A stretch of 64,000 bases of DNA from Betaproteobacteria bacterium (GCA_016183615.1 JACPEG010000041.1:1-64000); one strand, 5' to 3'; shown: positions 7,446-16,552, counted from the first letter of the stretch. The notes: a model not told the origin generated them from the letters alone. Made by a program: numbers and translations.

Positions 7446-8368
7446 GAGCCAACCCAGCTCGCGACGGTCAAAAGCAGGATCAGCACCAGCCACAGCACCA
7501 CGGTGCGCCAGATGAGCCCCACCGTGCTCTGCATGTAATCGGCGTCGGCCTCGTCGCCGACGCCCAGTTCCGGCCGGTATTGCATCTCGCCGCCCTGGCG
7601 CAGGGATTCCCCGAGACGCACGCCCAGGGCGCCGGCGCCGCTCGCCAGGATGATGCCCTGGGTCTGCTGAGCCCAGCTCAGCGCCTGGGCGCGCCAGCAG
7701 TAGATGGCGTCCTCGAAATCCCCGACGATGGCGAAGCTGATGGCGGTAAGCCGCGCCGGGACCCAGTCCAGGAGTTCGAAAACCCGCGTGGAAAACCCTC
7801 CGAAGGCGCCGAATTCCGGTTCCCGGCGTCCGCCCCAGCGCTCGGCCAGGATTTCGCAAAGCCGGTAGAGCACCGCGCCGCTCGGTCCCGGCAGCACGGC
7901 GAACCACAGAACCACCGCGAACACGTAGCGGTGGGAATAAACCAGCCCCTGCTCGATCGCCACCCGCGCCACCTCGTTGCTGCTGTAGTCCCGGGCGGTC
8001 TGGCCGCGCCATTCCCCCAGCAGCGTGCGCGCCCGCTCCAGCTCCCCGGCCTGGAGCGCCTCGGCGATTTCGCCAAAGGCGTGGCTGAACTGGCGGAAGC
8101 CCATGGTGAGATAGAGCAGGAGCACGTTCCAGGCCCAGCCCAGCGCGGGGCTCACGTCGTAGAGCGCCTCGTAGCCGAGCCAAGCGCCGACGACCGCGGG
8201 GACCACCGCCAGCAGCCAGGCAATCGCGCCGTGGCGGTGCTCGCCGGCATTGAATTGGCGCTCGAGAAGATCGGCGTAGCCGATAAACAGCCGGATCGCC
8301 CGATTGCGATTGCCCACCGGACGCCACTGTTCCAGCATCAGCGCCGCGATCAGGGAAACCAGGGTCAT
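7442..8368 (-). CDS. CobD/CbiB-family membrane protein (AmpE-like)
   Basis: This 308-residue membrane protein begins with a hydrophobic segment (MTLVSLIAALMLEQ) and has three or four further membrane stretches. The opening LEQWRP, the middle GFRQFSHAF and the SNEVARVAIEQGLVYSHRYVFAVVLW region resemble the CbiB/CobD adenosylcobinamide-phosphate synthase and AmpE superfamily as annotated in betaproteobacteria. No other cobalamin genes are nearby, so a role in B12 synthesis is not supported by context. An AmpE-like or unknown membrane function is as likely. Confidence 0.75.
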   Translation of the reverse strand: MTLVSLIAALMLEQWRPVGNRNRAIRLFIGYADLLERQFNAGEHRHGAIAWLLAVVPAVVGAWLGYEALYDVSPALGWAWNVLLLYLTMGFRQFSHAFGEIAEALQAGELERARTLLGEWRGQTARDYSSNEVARVAIEQGLVYSHRYVFAVVLWFAVLPGPSGAVLYRLCEILAERWGGRREPEFGAFGGFSTRVFELLDWVPARLTAISFAIVGDFEDAIYCWRAQALSWAQQTQGIILASGAGALGVRLGESLRQGGEMQYRPELGVGDEADADYMQSTVGLIWRTVVLWLVLILLLTVASWVGS

Positions 8369-8478
8369 TTCGAGTCTCGGGCGAAGGCCATGTTCGATGG
8401 CGATATGGTACGGTCCGCACGATCATCTGATCAAGCAACGCCGGTGCAGGAGGGGATTTATCCCCGACCTTACAGGCG

Positions 8479-8589
8479 TCCCCGACCGTGGGGTCGCGAA
8501 TGAATTCGCTCCTACAAAACGGAACAGGGGCAAATCCCCGACCGTGGGGTCGCGAATGAATTCGCTCCTACAAACGGAACAGGGGCAAG
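8479..8589. repeat. Two-copy direct repeat, 56 and 55 bp, with internal palindromes
   Basis: A unit starting TCCCCGACCGTGGGGTCGCG and ending in GGAACAGGGGCAA occurs twice head to tail (8479-8534 and 8535-8589), differing by one A deletion and a final A/G. Inside each unit, GCGAATGAATTCGC is nearly self-complementary and CCCC...GGGG flanks a short loop. The motif GAATTCGCTCCTAC resembles the Pseudomonas-type REP core. It occupies most of the 265 bases between the CobD/CbiB-family gene and the bTHX gene. Confidence 0.85.
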
Positions 8590-8609
8590 TCCCGGACCTG
8601 CCCCTGTTC
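8577..8609. repeat. Hairpin downstream of the bTHX gene
   Basis: GAACAGGGGCA (8577-8587) is the exact reverse complement of TGCCCCTGTTC (8599-8609), giving an 11-bp stem with an 11-base loop. It lies 24 bases after the bTHX stop on the minus strand and could end or stabilise that transcript. There is no T-run, so it is not a standard intrinsic terminator. Confidence 0.65.
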
Positions 8610-8633
8610 TCCGGCGTTGCCGGCAATTTCGAT

Positions 8634-8735
8634 TCAGCGTTTCTTCTGCGCAGCCTTCTTTTTCCGCGGACGGGTATTGCCGTAGCTGCCGCGGTAGATC
8701 TTGCCGCGACGGGTGCGCCCATCGCCCTTGCCCAT
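8634..8735 (-). CDS. 30S ribosomal protein bTHX
   Basis: This 33-codon gene was found by reading the minus strand. The product starts [19 protein letters not shown] and continues [14 protein letters not shown]. It is very basic and matches the small subunit protein THX (Thx), which sits in a pocket at the top of the 30S head. The pattern MGKGD.+TRRGKI.RGSYG.+RPRKK is highly specific. A GGAG site precedes the ATG. It lies 37 bases beyond the greB stop codon, in the same direction. Confidence 0.93.
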   Translation of the reverse strand: MGKGDGRTRRGKIYRGSYGNTRPRKKKAAQKKR

Positions 8736-8772
8736 CTCCAGAGTCTCCGGGAAGGTTTGTGACCGGGCCGAA

Positions 8773-9273
8773 TTATACCGGATAACGGATACGGGTGATT
8801 TCCAGCTCCACGTTCCCCGCCGGCCGCTGCCAGGTCACGGTATCCCCCACCTTGGATCCCAGCATGGCCTTCGCCAGCGGCGACACCCAGCTCACCTTGC
8901 CGGCCACCACGTCCGCCTCGTCCTCGCCCACGACCGTGAACTCGTGGCTCTCGCCCTTCTCGTCGCGCACCTGCACGACGGCCCCGAAGTGCACCTCGTC
9001 GGCGGGCTGTTTGGCCAGATCCACCACGACCGCCCGCTCGATGCGTCCCTGACAATAGCGCAGGTCCCGCTCCACCTCCGCGACCCGTTGCTGCTTCATG
9101 GGGTCGTCCGGCGTCGCATCCAGGGCAGTCCGCTGCTCCTGCAGCGCATGCACCTTGTCGTGCAGCAGGGACAGGCCCTGGGGCGTCACGTAATTCGGGT
9201 GATCGCTCTGGGGCCGGTCGGGGAGCTTGTTCCCCAACGCCTCATCCTGTTCTTTTACGAATGCCTGGCTCAT
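8773..9273 (-). CDS. greB: GreA/GreB-family transcript cleavage factor
   Basis: This 166-residue protein has an N-terminal coiled-coil hairpin (about residues 20-85, with [20 protein letters not shown]) and a C-terminal FKBP-like domain ([12 protein letters not shown]...[20 protein letters not shown]). Gre factors insert the coiled coil into the RNA polymerase secondary channel and stimulate cleavage of backtracked RNA. I start at ATG 9273 ([10 protein letters not shown]). Upstream in-frame sequence is low-complexity and non-conserved. It is GreB-like rather than GreA-like in length and position of the basic patch, but that assignment is not certain. Confidence 0.88.
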   Translation of the reverse strand: MSQAFVKEQDEALGNKLPDRPQSDHPNYVTPQGLSLLHDKVHALQEQRTALDATPDDPMKQQRVAEVERDLRYCQGRIERAVVVDLAKQPADEVHFGAVVQVRDEKGESHEFTVVGEDEADVVAGKVSWVSPLAKAMLGSKVGDTVTWQRPAGNVELEITRIRYPV

Positions 9274-9380
9274 GTTGCCTCGCTGTCGCGTTGTGCCACC
9301 TCTGCCGGGGTTACCCTCTCGGCCCCGCTCCGCACCCCGCGGGGGAGAGGGGAAATCGGTGAGTCGCTCCGCGACTGAAC

Positions 9381-9404
9381 AAAAAAACGCCGGAAAATCC
9401 GGCG
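9381..9404 (-). terminator. Intrinsic terminator after the YbaK-like gene
   Basis: On the minus strand CGCCGGA pairs with TCCGGCG around a three-base loop (9388-9404) and is followed by seven T (A-run 9381-9387 on the plus strand). It lies about 80 bases beyond the YbaK-like stop at 9485. A second hairpin, GGGTGGCTT pairing with AAGCCACCC, lies just before it at 9444-9464. Confidence 0.85.
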
Positions 9405-9484
9405 CACTCACAAACTGCTGCTTCTCGCCGGTTCGGCTCTCGGGGGTGGCTTCCCAAGCCACCCTTGAGGAGCCACCCGGAAAG

Positions 9485-9955
9485 CTAGTTCAGCTGGCAG
9501 AACCTTCCATGCCGGGCCACGCCCATCAGCCGCATGAATTCCTGGCAGGTCACGTGGATCAGCTCCTCGTGGTCGCCCGCCTCGAAATAGATGTCGGACA
9601 TCTGCATCAGGGCATCGTCGTAGACGGTCTCGACCCCGTAGGCGTGACCGACGGGCGGTATGGCCCCCAGCTCGCAGTCCCTGAAGATCTCGGTCAGTTC
9701 CGCTTCGGTGGCGAGCCCCACGTTGCGTCCCAGCTGCTGGCGCAATTCGCCCAGGTTCACCCGGTAGGAGGCGGGAACCACCGCCATGAGGTACCCCTTG
9801 TCGTCTTCCAGCATCACAGCCTTGGCCAGCCGTTCGGTGGAAATATGGGCGGCTTCCGCCGTCTTCAGGCTGGAGCGGGTATGGTTGTGCATTAATACCT
9901 CGAAGGGAACCCGCTGTTCCCTAAGGTAATTTTGAAGCGTCATCGCAATAGCCAT
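9485..9955 (-). CDS. YbaK/EbsC-family aminoacyl-tRNA deacylase
   Basis: This protein of about 156 residues has the YbaK fold. It includes an N-terminal helix (LQNYLREQRVPFEVLMHNHT), KTAEAAHISTERLAKAVMLEDDKGYLMAVVPASYRVNLGEL with the conserved Lys in AKAVML, and a GAIPPVGHAYGVETVYDDAL loop. Members hydrolyse mischarged aminoacyl-tRNAs in trans. The start at 9955 is chosen because GGAGG lies 7 nt before that ATG; the ATG at 9943 is the alternative. It is a distant relative of the other YbaK gene at 12328 and of the editing domain inside proS in this same window. Confidence 0.88.
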   Translation of the reverse strand: MAIAMTLQNYLREQRVPFEVLMHNHTRSSLKTAEAAHISTERLAKAVMLEDDKGYLMAVVPASYRVNLGELRQQLGRNVGLATEAELTEIFRDCELGAIPPVGHAYGVETVYDDALMQMSDIYFEAGDHEELIHVTCQEFMRLMGVARHGRFCQLN

Positions 9956-10025
9956 AGTCGCACCTCCGCGCGTAAGGGACATTGGCGATTTAAGTATAGT
10001 CAAACTGGCGGGCCCTGGAGTTCCC

Positions 10026-10622
10026 TCAGACGGCGGGTTTTCGCCACACCAGGGTGCGGTTATTGGTGGGCATGGCGTGGTCCTTGACGAGCGTCAGCCC
10101 CTGCTCCCGCGCCAGAGCGTGCACCCGCTCGAAGTCGCGGATCCCGCTCAGCGGGTCCCGCGCCCGGAGCGAGGCGTCGAACAGGCGGTTGCTCTCGGAG
10201 GTAAAGCGCCCGCCGTAGTTGAACGGCCCATACAGGCACACCCACCCTCCCGGTTTCACCGTCCGCCCGATCCCGCGAAACAGGAGTTCCACCTCCTGCC
10301 AGGAAAGAATGTGGGCCGTGTTGGCGCTGAACACGCCGTCGTAGGCCGCTTCCGGCCAGTCGAAGCGGTTCACGTCCAGGGCAAGGGGCGGCAGCACGTT
10401 GGGCAGCCGGTATTCCTCAAGCCAGGCCAGGATTCCGGGATGGCCGACCGGCAGGTCACTGGTTTGCCAGGTGAGATGGGGAAGCGCGGCGGCAAAGTGG
10501 ACCGCGTGCTGTCCGGTGCCGCTGCCGATTTCCAGAACGGCGCGGCAATCGGAGAACGCCTCCCGGAGAACGGCGAGGATCGGCCCCTTGTTGCGCTCGC
10601 AGGGGTCGGAAAACGGCTTCAT
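10026..10622 (-). CDS. DUF938 family class I SAM-dependent methyltransferase
   Basis: This 198-residue protein has SAM motif I LEIGSGTGQHAVHFA (about residues 30-44), an acidic loop after strand 2 (TSDLP) and DGVFSANTAHILSW near motif IV. It fits the DUF938 family, which keeps a Rossmann methyltransferase fold but has no assigned substrate. The start overlaps the stop of the upstream patatin gene by four bases (ATGA), so the two form an operon. Confidence 0.88.
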   Translation of the reverse strand: MKPFSDPCERNKGPILAVLREAFSDCRAVLEIGSGTGQHAVHFAAALPHLTWQTSDLPVGHPGILAWLEEYRLPNVLPPLALDVNRFDWPEAAYDGVFSANTAHILSWQEVELLFRGIGRTVKPGGWVCLYGPFNYGGRFTSESNRLFDASLRARDPLSGIRDFERVHALAREQGLTLVKDHAMPTNNRTLVWRKPAV

Positions 10623-11770
10623 GCGCGGCCAATGAATTTCAGGACCTCGTCCTTGCGCGCCATGGCGTCCTTGTAACCGAGTTTGATGAGCTCCCGGCAG
10701 AACACCTTTTCGAACAGGAGATAGCTCACCAGGTTGCCGCCGGTGCGGCGGGTGGCGCCGATGGCGCTGAACAGGAAGCGGATGGTGCGCGGCAGCGCGC
10801 GGGCATGGCGTTCGGCGATGCGCTCGATGGACTCGCTGGGCGTGATGACCAGCACATCCACGGGCCGCAGGCTCACGCCGCTGTTTTCCATCTTGTCCGG
10901 CGGAATCAGGCGCAGCGTGCGGTTGATGCGCCGCAGCCGCTCCAGGTCCACCTCCAGGGCATCGAGGAAGATGCTGTTCAGCGCATGGCCGGCGATCTGG
11001 GCCAGCGTCGGATACCCGTCAACCTTTTCCCGCGGCGGGCGCTCCTCCGCCGCGCGCCCCACGGCCACCACCAGCAGGCGGTCCGCGCCCAGGTGCAGCG
11101 CAGGGCTCACTGGCGCCATCTGGCGCATGGAACCGTCTCCGAAGTACTCGCGGTTGATCCGCACCGCGGGAAAAAAGAACGGGATGGCGGTGGATGCGAG
11201 CAGGTGATCGAGGTTGATGCGAACCCGGACTCCGATCCGGCGTGCGCGCCGCCACGGCTCGAGTCCGCCCGCACCCTGGAAAAACGTGACCGACTCCCCG
11301 GACGTGTAGCCCGAGGCAGTGATGGCGAGCGCATCGAGCACCCCTGCGTCAATGCAGTCCTGGATTTGGTCGAAGGCCATCCGGCGTTCCAGCAGCCGCG
11401 CCAGGGGTTCATTGTCGAGCAGCGACACCGCTTCGTCCCGTCCCAGCTGGGCGAGCAGGAGGGAACCGATCCAGCGCGCGCTGTTCCCAAAGGCCCCGAC
11501 GGGATCGGAGCGATAGACATGGGACGCGTGGAAGTTCTTCCACACGGTGACCAGCTGGCGAACGCCCTTGCGGAAATCGCGGGCCGTGACCGCGAGCGCC
11601 GTGGCGTTGATGGCGCCGGCCGAGGTGCCGCAGATGATGGAGAAGGGGCAGGGGGCACCGGGCGGGGTGAGATCGGAAACAGCTCGAACCACGCCCACCT
11701 GGTAGGCGGCCCGCGCCCCGCCCCCGGTGAGGATGAGGGCGGTCCTGGTCGGATGCGCAGCGCTCGCCAT
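10619..11770 (-). CDS. Patatin-like phospholipase
   Basis: This 383-residue protein has the patatin catalytic dyad and oxyanion loop: GGGARAAYQVG (16-26), nucleophile Ser50 in GTSAG and Asp212 in FGDGS. These enzymes release fatty acids from phospholipids or act on other acyl esters. There is no signal peptide or transport domain, so it is probably a cytoplasmic or membrane-associated lipase. It is transcribed ahead of the DUF938 methyltransferase with a four-base overlap, suggesting linked function in lipid modification, though that is inference. Confidence 0.92.
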   Translation of the reverse strand: MASAAHPTRTALILTGGGARAAYQVGVVRAVSDLTPPGAPCPFSIICGTSAGAINATALAVTARDFRKGVRQLVTVWKNFHASHVYRSDPVGAFGNSARWIGSLLLAQLGRDEAVSLLDNEPLARLLERRMAFDQIQDCIDAGVLDALAITASGYTSGESVTFFQGAGGLEPWRRARRIGVRVRINLDHLLASTAIPFFFPAVRINREYFGDGSMRQMAPVSPALHLGADRLLVVAVGRAAEERPPREKVDGYPTLAQIAGHALNSIFLDALEVDLERLRRINRTLRLIPPDKMENSGVSLRPVDVLVITPSESIERIAERHARALPRTIRFLFSAIGATRRTGGNLVSYLLFEKVFCRELIKLGYKDAMARKDEVLKFIGRA

Positions 11771-11845
11771 GGCGTTACGAATCCGAATCCCCGGAGAAAA
11801 TCTCCCCTGCGCCGCCCGCCGCGCCGATGGCGTCGGAGTGCGCGC

Positions 11846-12106
11846 CTACCCGAGGTTTTCCGCGTCTCCGTCGGCGCGGATCGCCTCCAGGGCTTCCCGC
11901 AGTGAGTCCTCCGACATGTCGTTCAGGCATTTGGACAGGGCTTCCGCCGCGTCATAGCTGCTTTCGGGCAGCACCTTGCTGTCCAGCGCCGCCACGAACA
12001 CCGCGGCAGCGCCGGCGATCTTCAGCAGGTTCTTGCGTTCCGCCATCAGCATTTCGATCTCGGACCGCAGCATGGAAATTTCCTCGTTTTGCTGGGAGTG
12101 GGTCAT
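11846..12106 (-). CDS. Conserved hypothetical small protein
   Basis: The product has 86 residues: a polar, heptad-rich N-terminus (residues 1-28, likely a short coiled coil), a hydrophobic stretch (IAGAAAVFVAAL) and an acidic C-terminal helix (EDSLREALEAIRADGD). I do not recognise the family. Codon usage looks coding. It is upstream of, and in the same direction as, the patatin-DUF938 pair, 76 bases before the patatin start. The 221 bases upstream (12107-12327) hold no gene that I can see. Confidence 0.6.
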   Translation of the reverse strand: MTHSQQNEEISMLRSEIEMLMAERKNLLKIAGAAAVFVAALDSKVLPESSYDAAEALSKCLNDMSEDSLREALEAIRADGDAENLG

Positions 12107-12327
12107 GCGTTTCTCCGGACGTTACCTCATATTAGGATGTTTCCGCGGGTTTTGCGATGATTCTCAATCACCTACGTCCGCCGCCCCTGCGTCGGACCGG
12201 GATTCTCCAGGACACGGCGGGAGCCGAAGAAAATCCACTCAAAAATAGCAACTTGCATTGGCGGGCGGCGGCCCGTCGCGGGCATTCTCAAGGACATGCC
12301 CTTTCCGTGTTGAATCGCCCCACGGCG

Positions 12328-12831
12328 CTAGACGCCCTCCCCGCCCTTGGCAATCCCCACCTCCACCAGCGCCGGCCTGAGCAGGCGCGCGGCGTCCTTC
12401 GGGTCCATGCCCACCAGGTAGCCGCGCTTGCCGCCGTTGATGTAGATGCGTGGGAGACTCAGGATCGTTTTCTCCATGTACACCGGAATGGGCCGGCGGG
12501 TGCCGAAGGGCGAGGTGCCGCCCACCACGTAGCCCGAGTACCTGTTGGCGGCCTCAGGCGAGCACGGAGAAATCGTCTTCACGCCGAGTATCCGCGCCAG
12601 CTGCCTGGTGGAGACCTGCATGTCGCCGTGCATGAGCACGATCAGGGGCTGGCGGCGGTCGTCTTCCATGACCAGCGTCTTCACCACCGCGTGCTCGGGA
12701 ACGCCCAGCTCCCGCGAGGAGACGGCCGTCCCGCCTTTCTCCTCGTACTCGTACAGGTGATCGGTGTAGCCGACGCCGGCGCTCCGGAGGAGCCGCGTCG
12801 CCGGGGTGACCGGCGCTTTCCCCTTGCTCAT
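12328..12831 (-). CDS. ybaK: Cys-tRNA(Pro) deacylase
   Basis: This 167-residue protein closely fits YbaK: TPATRLLRSAGVGYTDHLYEYEE at the start, HAVVKTLVMEDD with the key Lys, and VVGGTSPFGTRRPIPVYME with the GGxSPxG-type loop. YbaK removes Cys mischarged onto tRNA-Pro by ProRS. The start ATG 12831 is supported by homology. It lies 14 bases downstream of the aldehyde dehydrogenase stop on the same strand, so the two are probably co-transcribed. proS, its functional partner, is 49 kb away in this window. Confidence 0.95.
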   Translation of the reverse strand: MSKGKAPVTPATRLLRSAGVGYTDHLYEYEEKGGTAVSSRELGVPEHAVVKTLVMEDDRRQPLIVLMHGDMQVSTRQLARILGVKTISPCSPEAANRYSGYVVGGTSPFGTRRPIPVYMEKTILSLPRIYINGGKRGYLVGMDPKDAARLLRPALVEVGIAKGGEGV

Positions 12832-12845
12832 GGCCGGCGCAAAAT

Positions 12846-14285
12846 TCAAGTCTTCGCCGGTTCGGGCTTGAGCTGCATCGCCTTCAGCTCGGTGAACTCC
12901 TCCAGCCCGAACCGCCCCAGTTCGCGGCCGTTCCCGGACTGCCTGTAGCCGCCGAACGGCGCGTAGAGATTGAAGGGAGCGCCGTTGATGTCCACCTGGC
13001 CGGTGCGCATGCGGCGCGCGACCCCGAGCGCCCGCGCTTCGTCCTTCGACCACACCGCGCCGGCGAGGCCGTAGACGGTGTTGTTGGCGATGCGCACGGC
13101 GTCGTCCTCGTCCTTGTAGCCGATGATGGAAAGCACCGGGCCGAAGATCTCCTCCTGGGCGATGGTGCCGTCCGGATCCACGCGCCCGAACACCGTGGGC
13201 TGCACGTAGTAGCCCTTGTCCAGACCCTTCGGCGCCTCGGGACCGCCGGTCACCAGCTCGGCGCCCTCCTCGATGCCCCTGAAGATGTAGTCCCGCACCC
13301 GGTCGCGCTGGGCCGCGGAGGCGAGCGGCCCGAGCCGCGTCCTGTCGTCCATGGGATCGCCCGGCGCGAAGGTCTTCGCGGCGTCGATGGCGAGCTGCCG
13401 CACTTCCTCGTAGCGGTCCTCGGGAATCAGCATGCGGGTGTGGGCGGTGCAGGTCTGGCCGCTGTTGAGAAAGCAGGCTCCCAGCGTCCCCTTCACCGCA
13501 GCAGCGAAATCGGCATCGTCGAGGAGGACCGCCGCCGACTTGCCGCCCAGCTCGAGGGCCACGCGCTTGACCGTGAGGGCGGCGAGCTCCGAGATGCGCT
13601 TTCCGGCGCGGGTGGAGCCGGTGAAGGAAATCATGTCGACTTGGGCATGGCGCACCAGCGCTTCGCCGACGATGGGCCCGTAGCCGGTCACCAGGTTGAA
13701 CACCCCCGGCGGCAGTCCCGCCTCGTGCGCCACGTCGGCGAGGATGAAGGCCGAGAACGGCGCCACCTCGGAGGGCTTGAGCACCACGGTGTTTCCCGCC
13801 GCCAGCGCCGGCGCCACCTTGGCCACCACCTGATGCAGCGGATAATTCCAGGGCGTGATGCAGGCGACCACGCCGACCGGCTCCCGCACCACCAGCGAAT
13901 TGCCGATCTTCTCCTCGAAGGGATACTCGCGGGCGAGCTTCGCGTAGAGCGCCATGTTGGCGATGGGGGAGCCGGCCTGAATGCGCTGGGACAGCTTGAA
14001 CGGCATCCCCACCTCGGCGGTGATGACCCGGGCGATGTCATCCCCGCGGGCCTTGAGGCCGGCGTGCAGCTTGTCGAGAAAATTTGCGCGCTCGGCTACC
14101 GGCGTTGCGGCCCAGGCGTCGAAGGCGAGGCGCGCCGCGATCACCGCCTTGTTCGCGTCCTCTTCCGTCCCTTCCGGGATGTGGCCGATCACGTCCTCGG
14201 TGGCGGCATTCATCACCTCGATGAGGTTGTCTCCGGCGGATTCCACCCATTGTCCGTTGATGTAGAGCTTGTCGCGGTTGTGCAT
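12846..14285 (-). CDS. NAD(P)-dependent aldehyde dehydrogenase
   Basis: This 479-residue enzyme has all the catalytic elements: Asn147 in TPWNYPL, Glu245 in LELGGKS and nucleophile Cys279 in [12 protein letters not shown]. The Rossmann signature [11 protein letters not shown] is near residue 221. It oxidises an aldehyde to the acid; the substrate cannot be told from the sequence. The start ATG 14285 ([13 protein letters not shown]) matches family starts. In-frame sequence further upstream enters the palindromic repeat at 14364. It lies directly upstream of ybaK. Confidence 0.93.
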   Translation of the reverse strand: MHNRDKLYINGQWVESAGDNLIEVMNAATEDVIGHIPEGTEEDANKAVIAARLAFDAWAATPVAERANFLDKLHAGLKARGDDIARVITAEVGMPFKLSQRIQAGSPIANMALYAKLAREYPFEEKIGNSLVVREPVGVVACITPWNYPLHQVVAKVAPALAAGNTVVLKPSEVAPFSAFILADVAHEAGLPPGVFNLVTGYGPIVGEALVRHAQVDMISFTGSTRAGKRISELAALTVKRVALELGGKSAAVLLDDADFAAAVKGTLGACFLNSGQTCTAHTRMLIPEDRYEEVRQLAIDAAKTFAPGDPMDDRTRLGPLASAAQRDRVRDYIFRGIEEGAELVTGGPEAPKGLDKGYYVQPTVFGRVDPDGTIAQEEIFGPVLSIIGYKDEDDAVRIANNTVYGLAGAVWSKDEARALGVARRMRTGQVDINGAPFNLYAPFGGYRQSGNGRELGRFGLEEFTELKAMQLKPEPAKT

Positions 14286-14363
14286 CGTATTTCCGTCTTG
14301 GTCTGGTTTGAAAAAGACAATCCGGTCCCGTGGACTTTCGATCCCCGGGCAAAAAACAGCATC

Positions 14364-14443
14364 GTAGGTTGGGCTTCGCTCGCGAAGCCCAACGGGAATC
14401 GCGTCGTTCGCGCCGGTAGGTTGGGCCTGAATGCCCAACCTAC
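14364..14443. repeat. GTAGGTTGGGC inverted repeat, copy C
   Basis: A first GTAGGTTGGGCTTCGC...GCGAAGCCCAAC hairpin is followed by GTAGGTTGGGC...GCCCAACCTAC. The right-hand CTAC supplies the TAG stop codon of the CoA pyrophosphatase gene at 14440, as copy B does for its neighbours. Confidence 0.87.
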
Positions 14444-15078
14444 CCTCGCAGGATGAGGGACAGGTTCACCAGCATGGCCGCCGTCGCCCCCCAGATGTAG
14501 CGGCCCTGGTACGGCATTGCGAAATAATGGCGCGTACGGCCGTCGCGCTCATAGCTGTGCCGCTGGTGATTGGACGGGTCCATGAGGAAGGCGAGCGGCA
14601 CTTCGAACACCGCCGCCACCTCGAACGCGTCGAGCTTCAGGGAAAACGGCGGCTCCACCAGCCCCACCACCGGGGTTACGCAAAATCCCGTCACCGTCTG
14701 ATACTCCGGAAGCAGGCCCAGGATTTCCACGCAGTCGCGGGGCAGGCCGATCTCCTCCTCCGTCTCGCGCAGCGCTGTTGCCTCCGGGCACGGGTCCTCG
14801 GGCTCGCAACGCCCACCGGGGAAGCTGATCTGGCCCGCGTGGTCCGCCAAGTGGTCCGTGCGCTGTGTGAGCAGCACCGTCATGCCCCCGACGCGATTGA
14901 CGAGGGGAACCAGCACCGCAGCCGGGGTGCTGCGGGCCGGCGTGCGGGCCGGGTCCGGCTGGTCTCCATTGAGGGGCACTTCTCTTTGCGCGGCGCCGGC
15001 GAGACGCCCCAGGAGCCAATCCCGGGTAATGATCCCGGGAAACACCGTGTCGTCGGCCATCGGCTCCAATTCGTCCAT
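14440..15078 (-). CDS. CoA pyrophosphatase, Nudix hydrolase (NudL type)
   Basis: The product has about 212 residues. It contains the CoA-specific motif [20 protein letters not shown] (from residue 69) directly before a Nudix box (GGR...[12 protein letters not shown], residues 88-111). This combination marks enzymes that cleave CoA and its derivatives to 4'-phosphopantetheine and 3',5'-ADP. ATG 15078 is the likely start, with 15060 also possible. The stop codon lies inside the palindromic repeat. Confidence 0.92.
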   Translation of the reverse strand: MDELEPMADDTVFPGIITRDWLLGRLAGAAQREVPLNGDQPDPARTPARSTPAAVLVPLVNRVGGMTVLLTQRTDHLADHAGQISFPGGRCEPEDPCPEATALRETEEEIGLPRDCVEILGLLPEYQTVTGFCVTPVVGLVEPPFSLKLDAFEVAAVFEVPLAFLMDPSNHQRHSYERDGRTRHYFAMPYQGRYIWGATAAMLVNLSLILRG

Positions 15079-15214
15079 GGCTCTATGATACTGCAAGTCT
15101 TCCTCGGTTCCCCCGGGGCCCGGCCGGGAATGCACCCGGAACGCCTTTGGACTAGACTTGTCTATGGGGATGCAGTTCCCCCCCCTTTCAATCACCAACA
15201 ACCGGAGACATCCC

Positions 15215-15463
15215 ATGAAATTCCACAAGCTGCTGCTGGGCGCCGCCCTCCTGGCCATGAGCGGCGCCGCCCTTGCCTTCCATTGCCCGGCCGATATGAA
15301 ACGGATCGACGAGGCCCTGGCGAAGAACCCGCCGCTCTCAGTCGCCAAGTTGGACGAGGTAAAGAAGCTGAGGGCGGAAGGCGAATCCCTGCACAAGGCC
15401 GGCAAGCACCAGGAATCGCTCGATACCCTGGCCAAGGCGATGAAGATTCTGTTCGTGAAGTGA
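15215..15463 (+). CDS. Small exported hypothetical protein
   Basis: The start ATG 15215 follows GGAG at a good distance. The 82-residue product has a clear signal peptide (MKFHKLLLGAALLAMSGAALA, cleavage after ALA). The mature part of about 61 residues is helical and Lys-rich (AKLDEVKKLRAEGESLHKAGKHQESLDTLAKAMK), resembling one tetratricopeptide-like hairpin. I do not recognise the family; a small periplasmic helical protein is all that can be said. A strong terminator follows the stop. Confidence 0.75.
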   Translation: MKFHKLLLGAALLAMSGAALAFHCPADMKRIDEALAKNPPLSVAKLDEVKKLRAEGESLHKAGKHQESLDTLAKAMKILFVK

Positions 15464-15478
15464 ACGCCCGGGCAACAA

Positions 15479-15508
15479 AAAAAACCCCGCGATATTGCGG
15501 GGTTTTTT
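15479..15508. terminator. Bidirectional intrinsic terminator
   Basis: AAAAAACCCCGC and GCGGGGTTTTTT pair around GATATT, giving a GC stem with a T-run on both strands. It lies 15 bases after the small exported protein gene and before the proline iminopeptidase gene. Confidence 0.93.
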
Positions 15509-15589
15509 GTTTGGCTGTAGCGCCGGCGCGATCATGGAACATGCCGCGGCCCCGGTTATAATGGCTTTCCCGACGCTGCTGCAGCACCC

Positions 15590-16552
15590 ATGAACGACGC
15601 GCCTTCCCGTACCGAGCTTTACCCCGAAATCGAGCCTTTCGACGTCGGCATGCTGCCCCTCGACGGGTTGCACACCATGTACTGGGAGCAATCGGGAAAC
15701 CCCGAGGGCGTGCCGGCGGTGTTCCTGCACGGCGGCCCGGGCGCCGGCTCGACGCCACAGCACCGGCGCTTCTTCGATCCCGCCCATTACCGCATTATCG
15801 TGTTTGACCAGCGCGGCGCGGGGCGCTCGAAACCGCTGGGTGAACTGAAGGACAACACCACGCCCCGGCTCGTCGCCGACATGGAGAAGCTGCGGGAGCA
15901 CCTGGGCCTGGACAAGTGGCTGGTGTTCGGCGGCTCCTGGGGCAGCACTCTGGCGCTGGCCTACGGCGAGGCGCATCCCGAGCGTTGCCTGGGATTGGTG
16001 ATGCGGGGAATCTTTCTTTGCCGCAGGAGCGAGATCGAGTGGTTCCTGTACGGCGTAAGGAATCTTTTCCCGGAGGCATGGAACGCCTTTGCGGAATACA
16101 TCCCGGAGGCGGAACGGGGCGATCTGCTCGGCGCCTACCATCGGCGCCTCATCGATCCCGATCCGGAGATCCACATGCCGGCGGCGCGCCGCTGGAGCAT
16201 CTACGAGGGCTCCTGCTCGACCCTGCTGCCGAGCCCGGAGACCGTGGACTACTTCGCAAACGATACCGTGGCCCTCGGCCTCGCCCGCATCGAAGCCCAT
16301 TACTTCATGAACGACATTTTCCTGCCCGGGAACTCGCTGCTGGAAAACGCGGGGAAACTGCGGGGAATTCCGGCGGTCATCGTCCACGGCCGCTACGACG
16401 CGGTGTGCCCCGTCGTCTCCGCCGACGACCTGCACCGGGCCTGGCCGGAAGCCGAGTACACCATCGTCCGGGATGCCGGACACTCCGCCTGGGAACCCGG
16501 CATCCGCGCCGCCCTGATCCAGGCCACCGAGCGTTTCAAGCGGCTGGGCTGA
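15590..16552 (+). CDS. pip: Proline iminopeptidase (alpha/beta hydrolase)
   Basis: This 320-residue S33 peptidase removes N-terminal proline from peptides. It has the HGGPG oxyanion motif (47-51), FDQRGAGRS, nucleophile Ser116 in GGSWGS, Asp in GRYDAVCP (near 269) and His in DAGHSAWE (near 297). Length and motif order match the cytoplasmic Pip family. It appears to be monocistronic, after the terminator at 15479. Confidence 0.95.
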   Translation: MNDAPSRTELYPEIEPFDVGMLPLDGLHTMYWEQSGNPEGVPAVFLHGGPGAGSTPQHRRFFDPAHYRIIVFDQRGAGRSKPLGELKDNTTPRLVADMEKLREHLGLDKWLVFGGSWGSTLALAYGEAHPERCLGLVMRGIFLCRRSEIEWFLYGVRNLFPEAWNAFAEYIPEAERGDLLGAYHRRLIDPDPEIHMPAARRWSIYEGSCSTLLPSPETVDYFANDTVALGLARIEAHYFMNDIFLPGNSLLENAGKLRGIPAVIVHGRYDAVCPVVSADDLHRAWPEAEYTIVRDAGHSAWEPGIRAALIQATERFKRLG

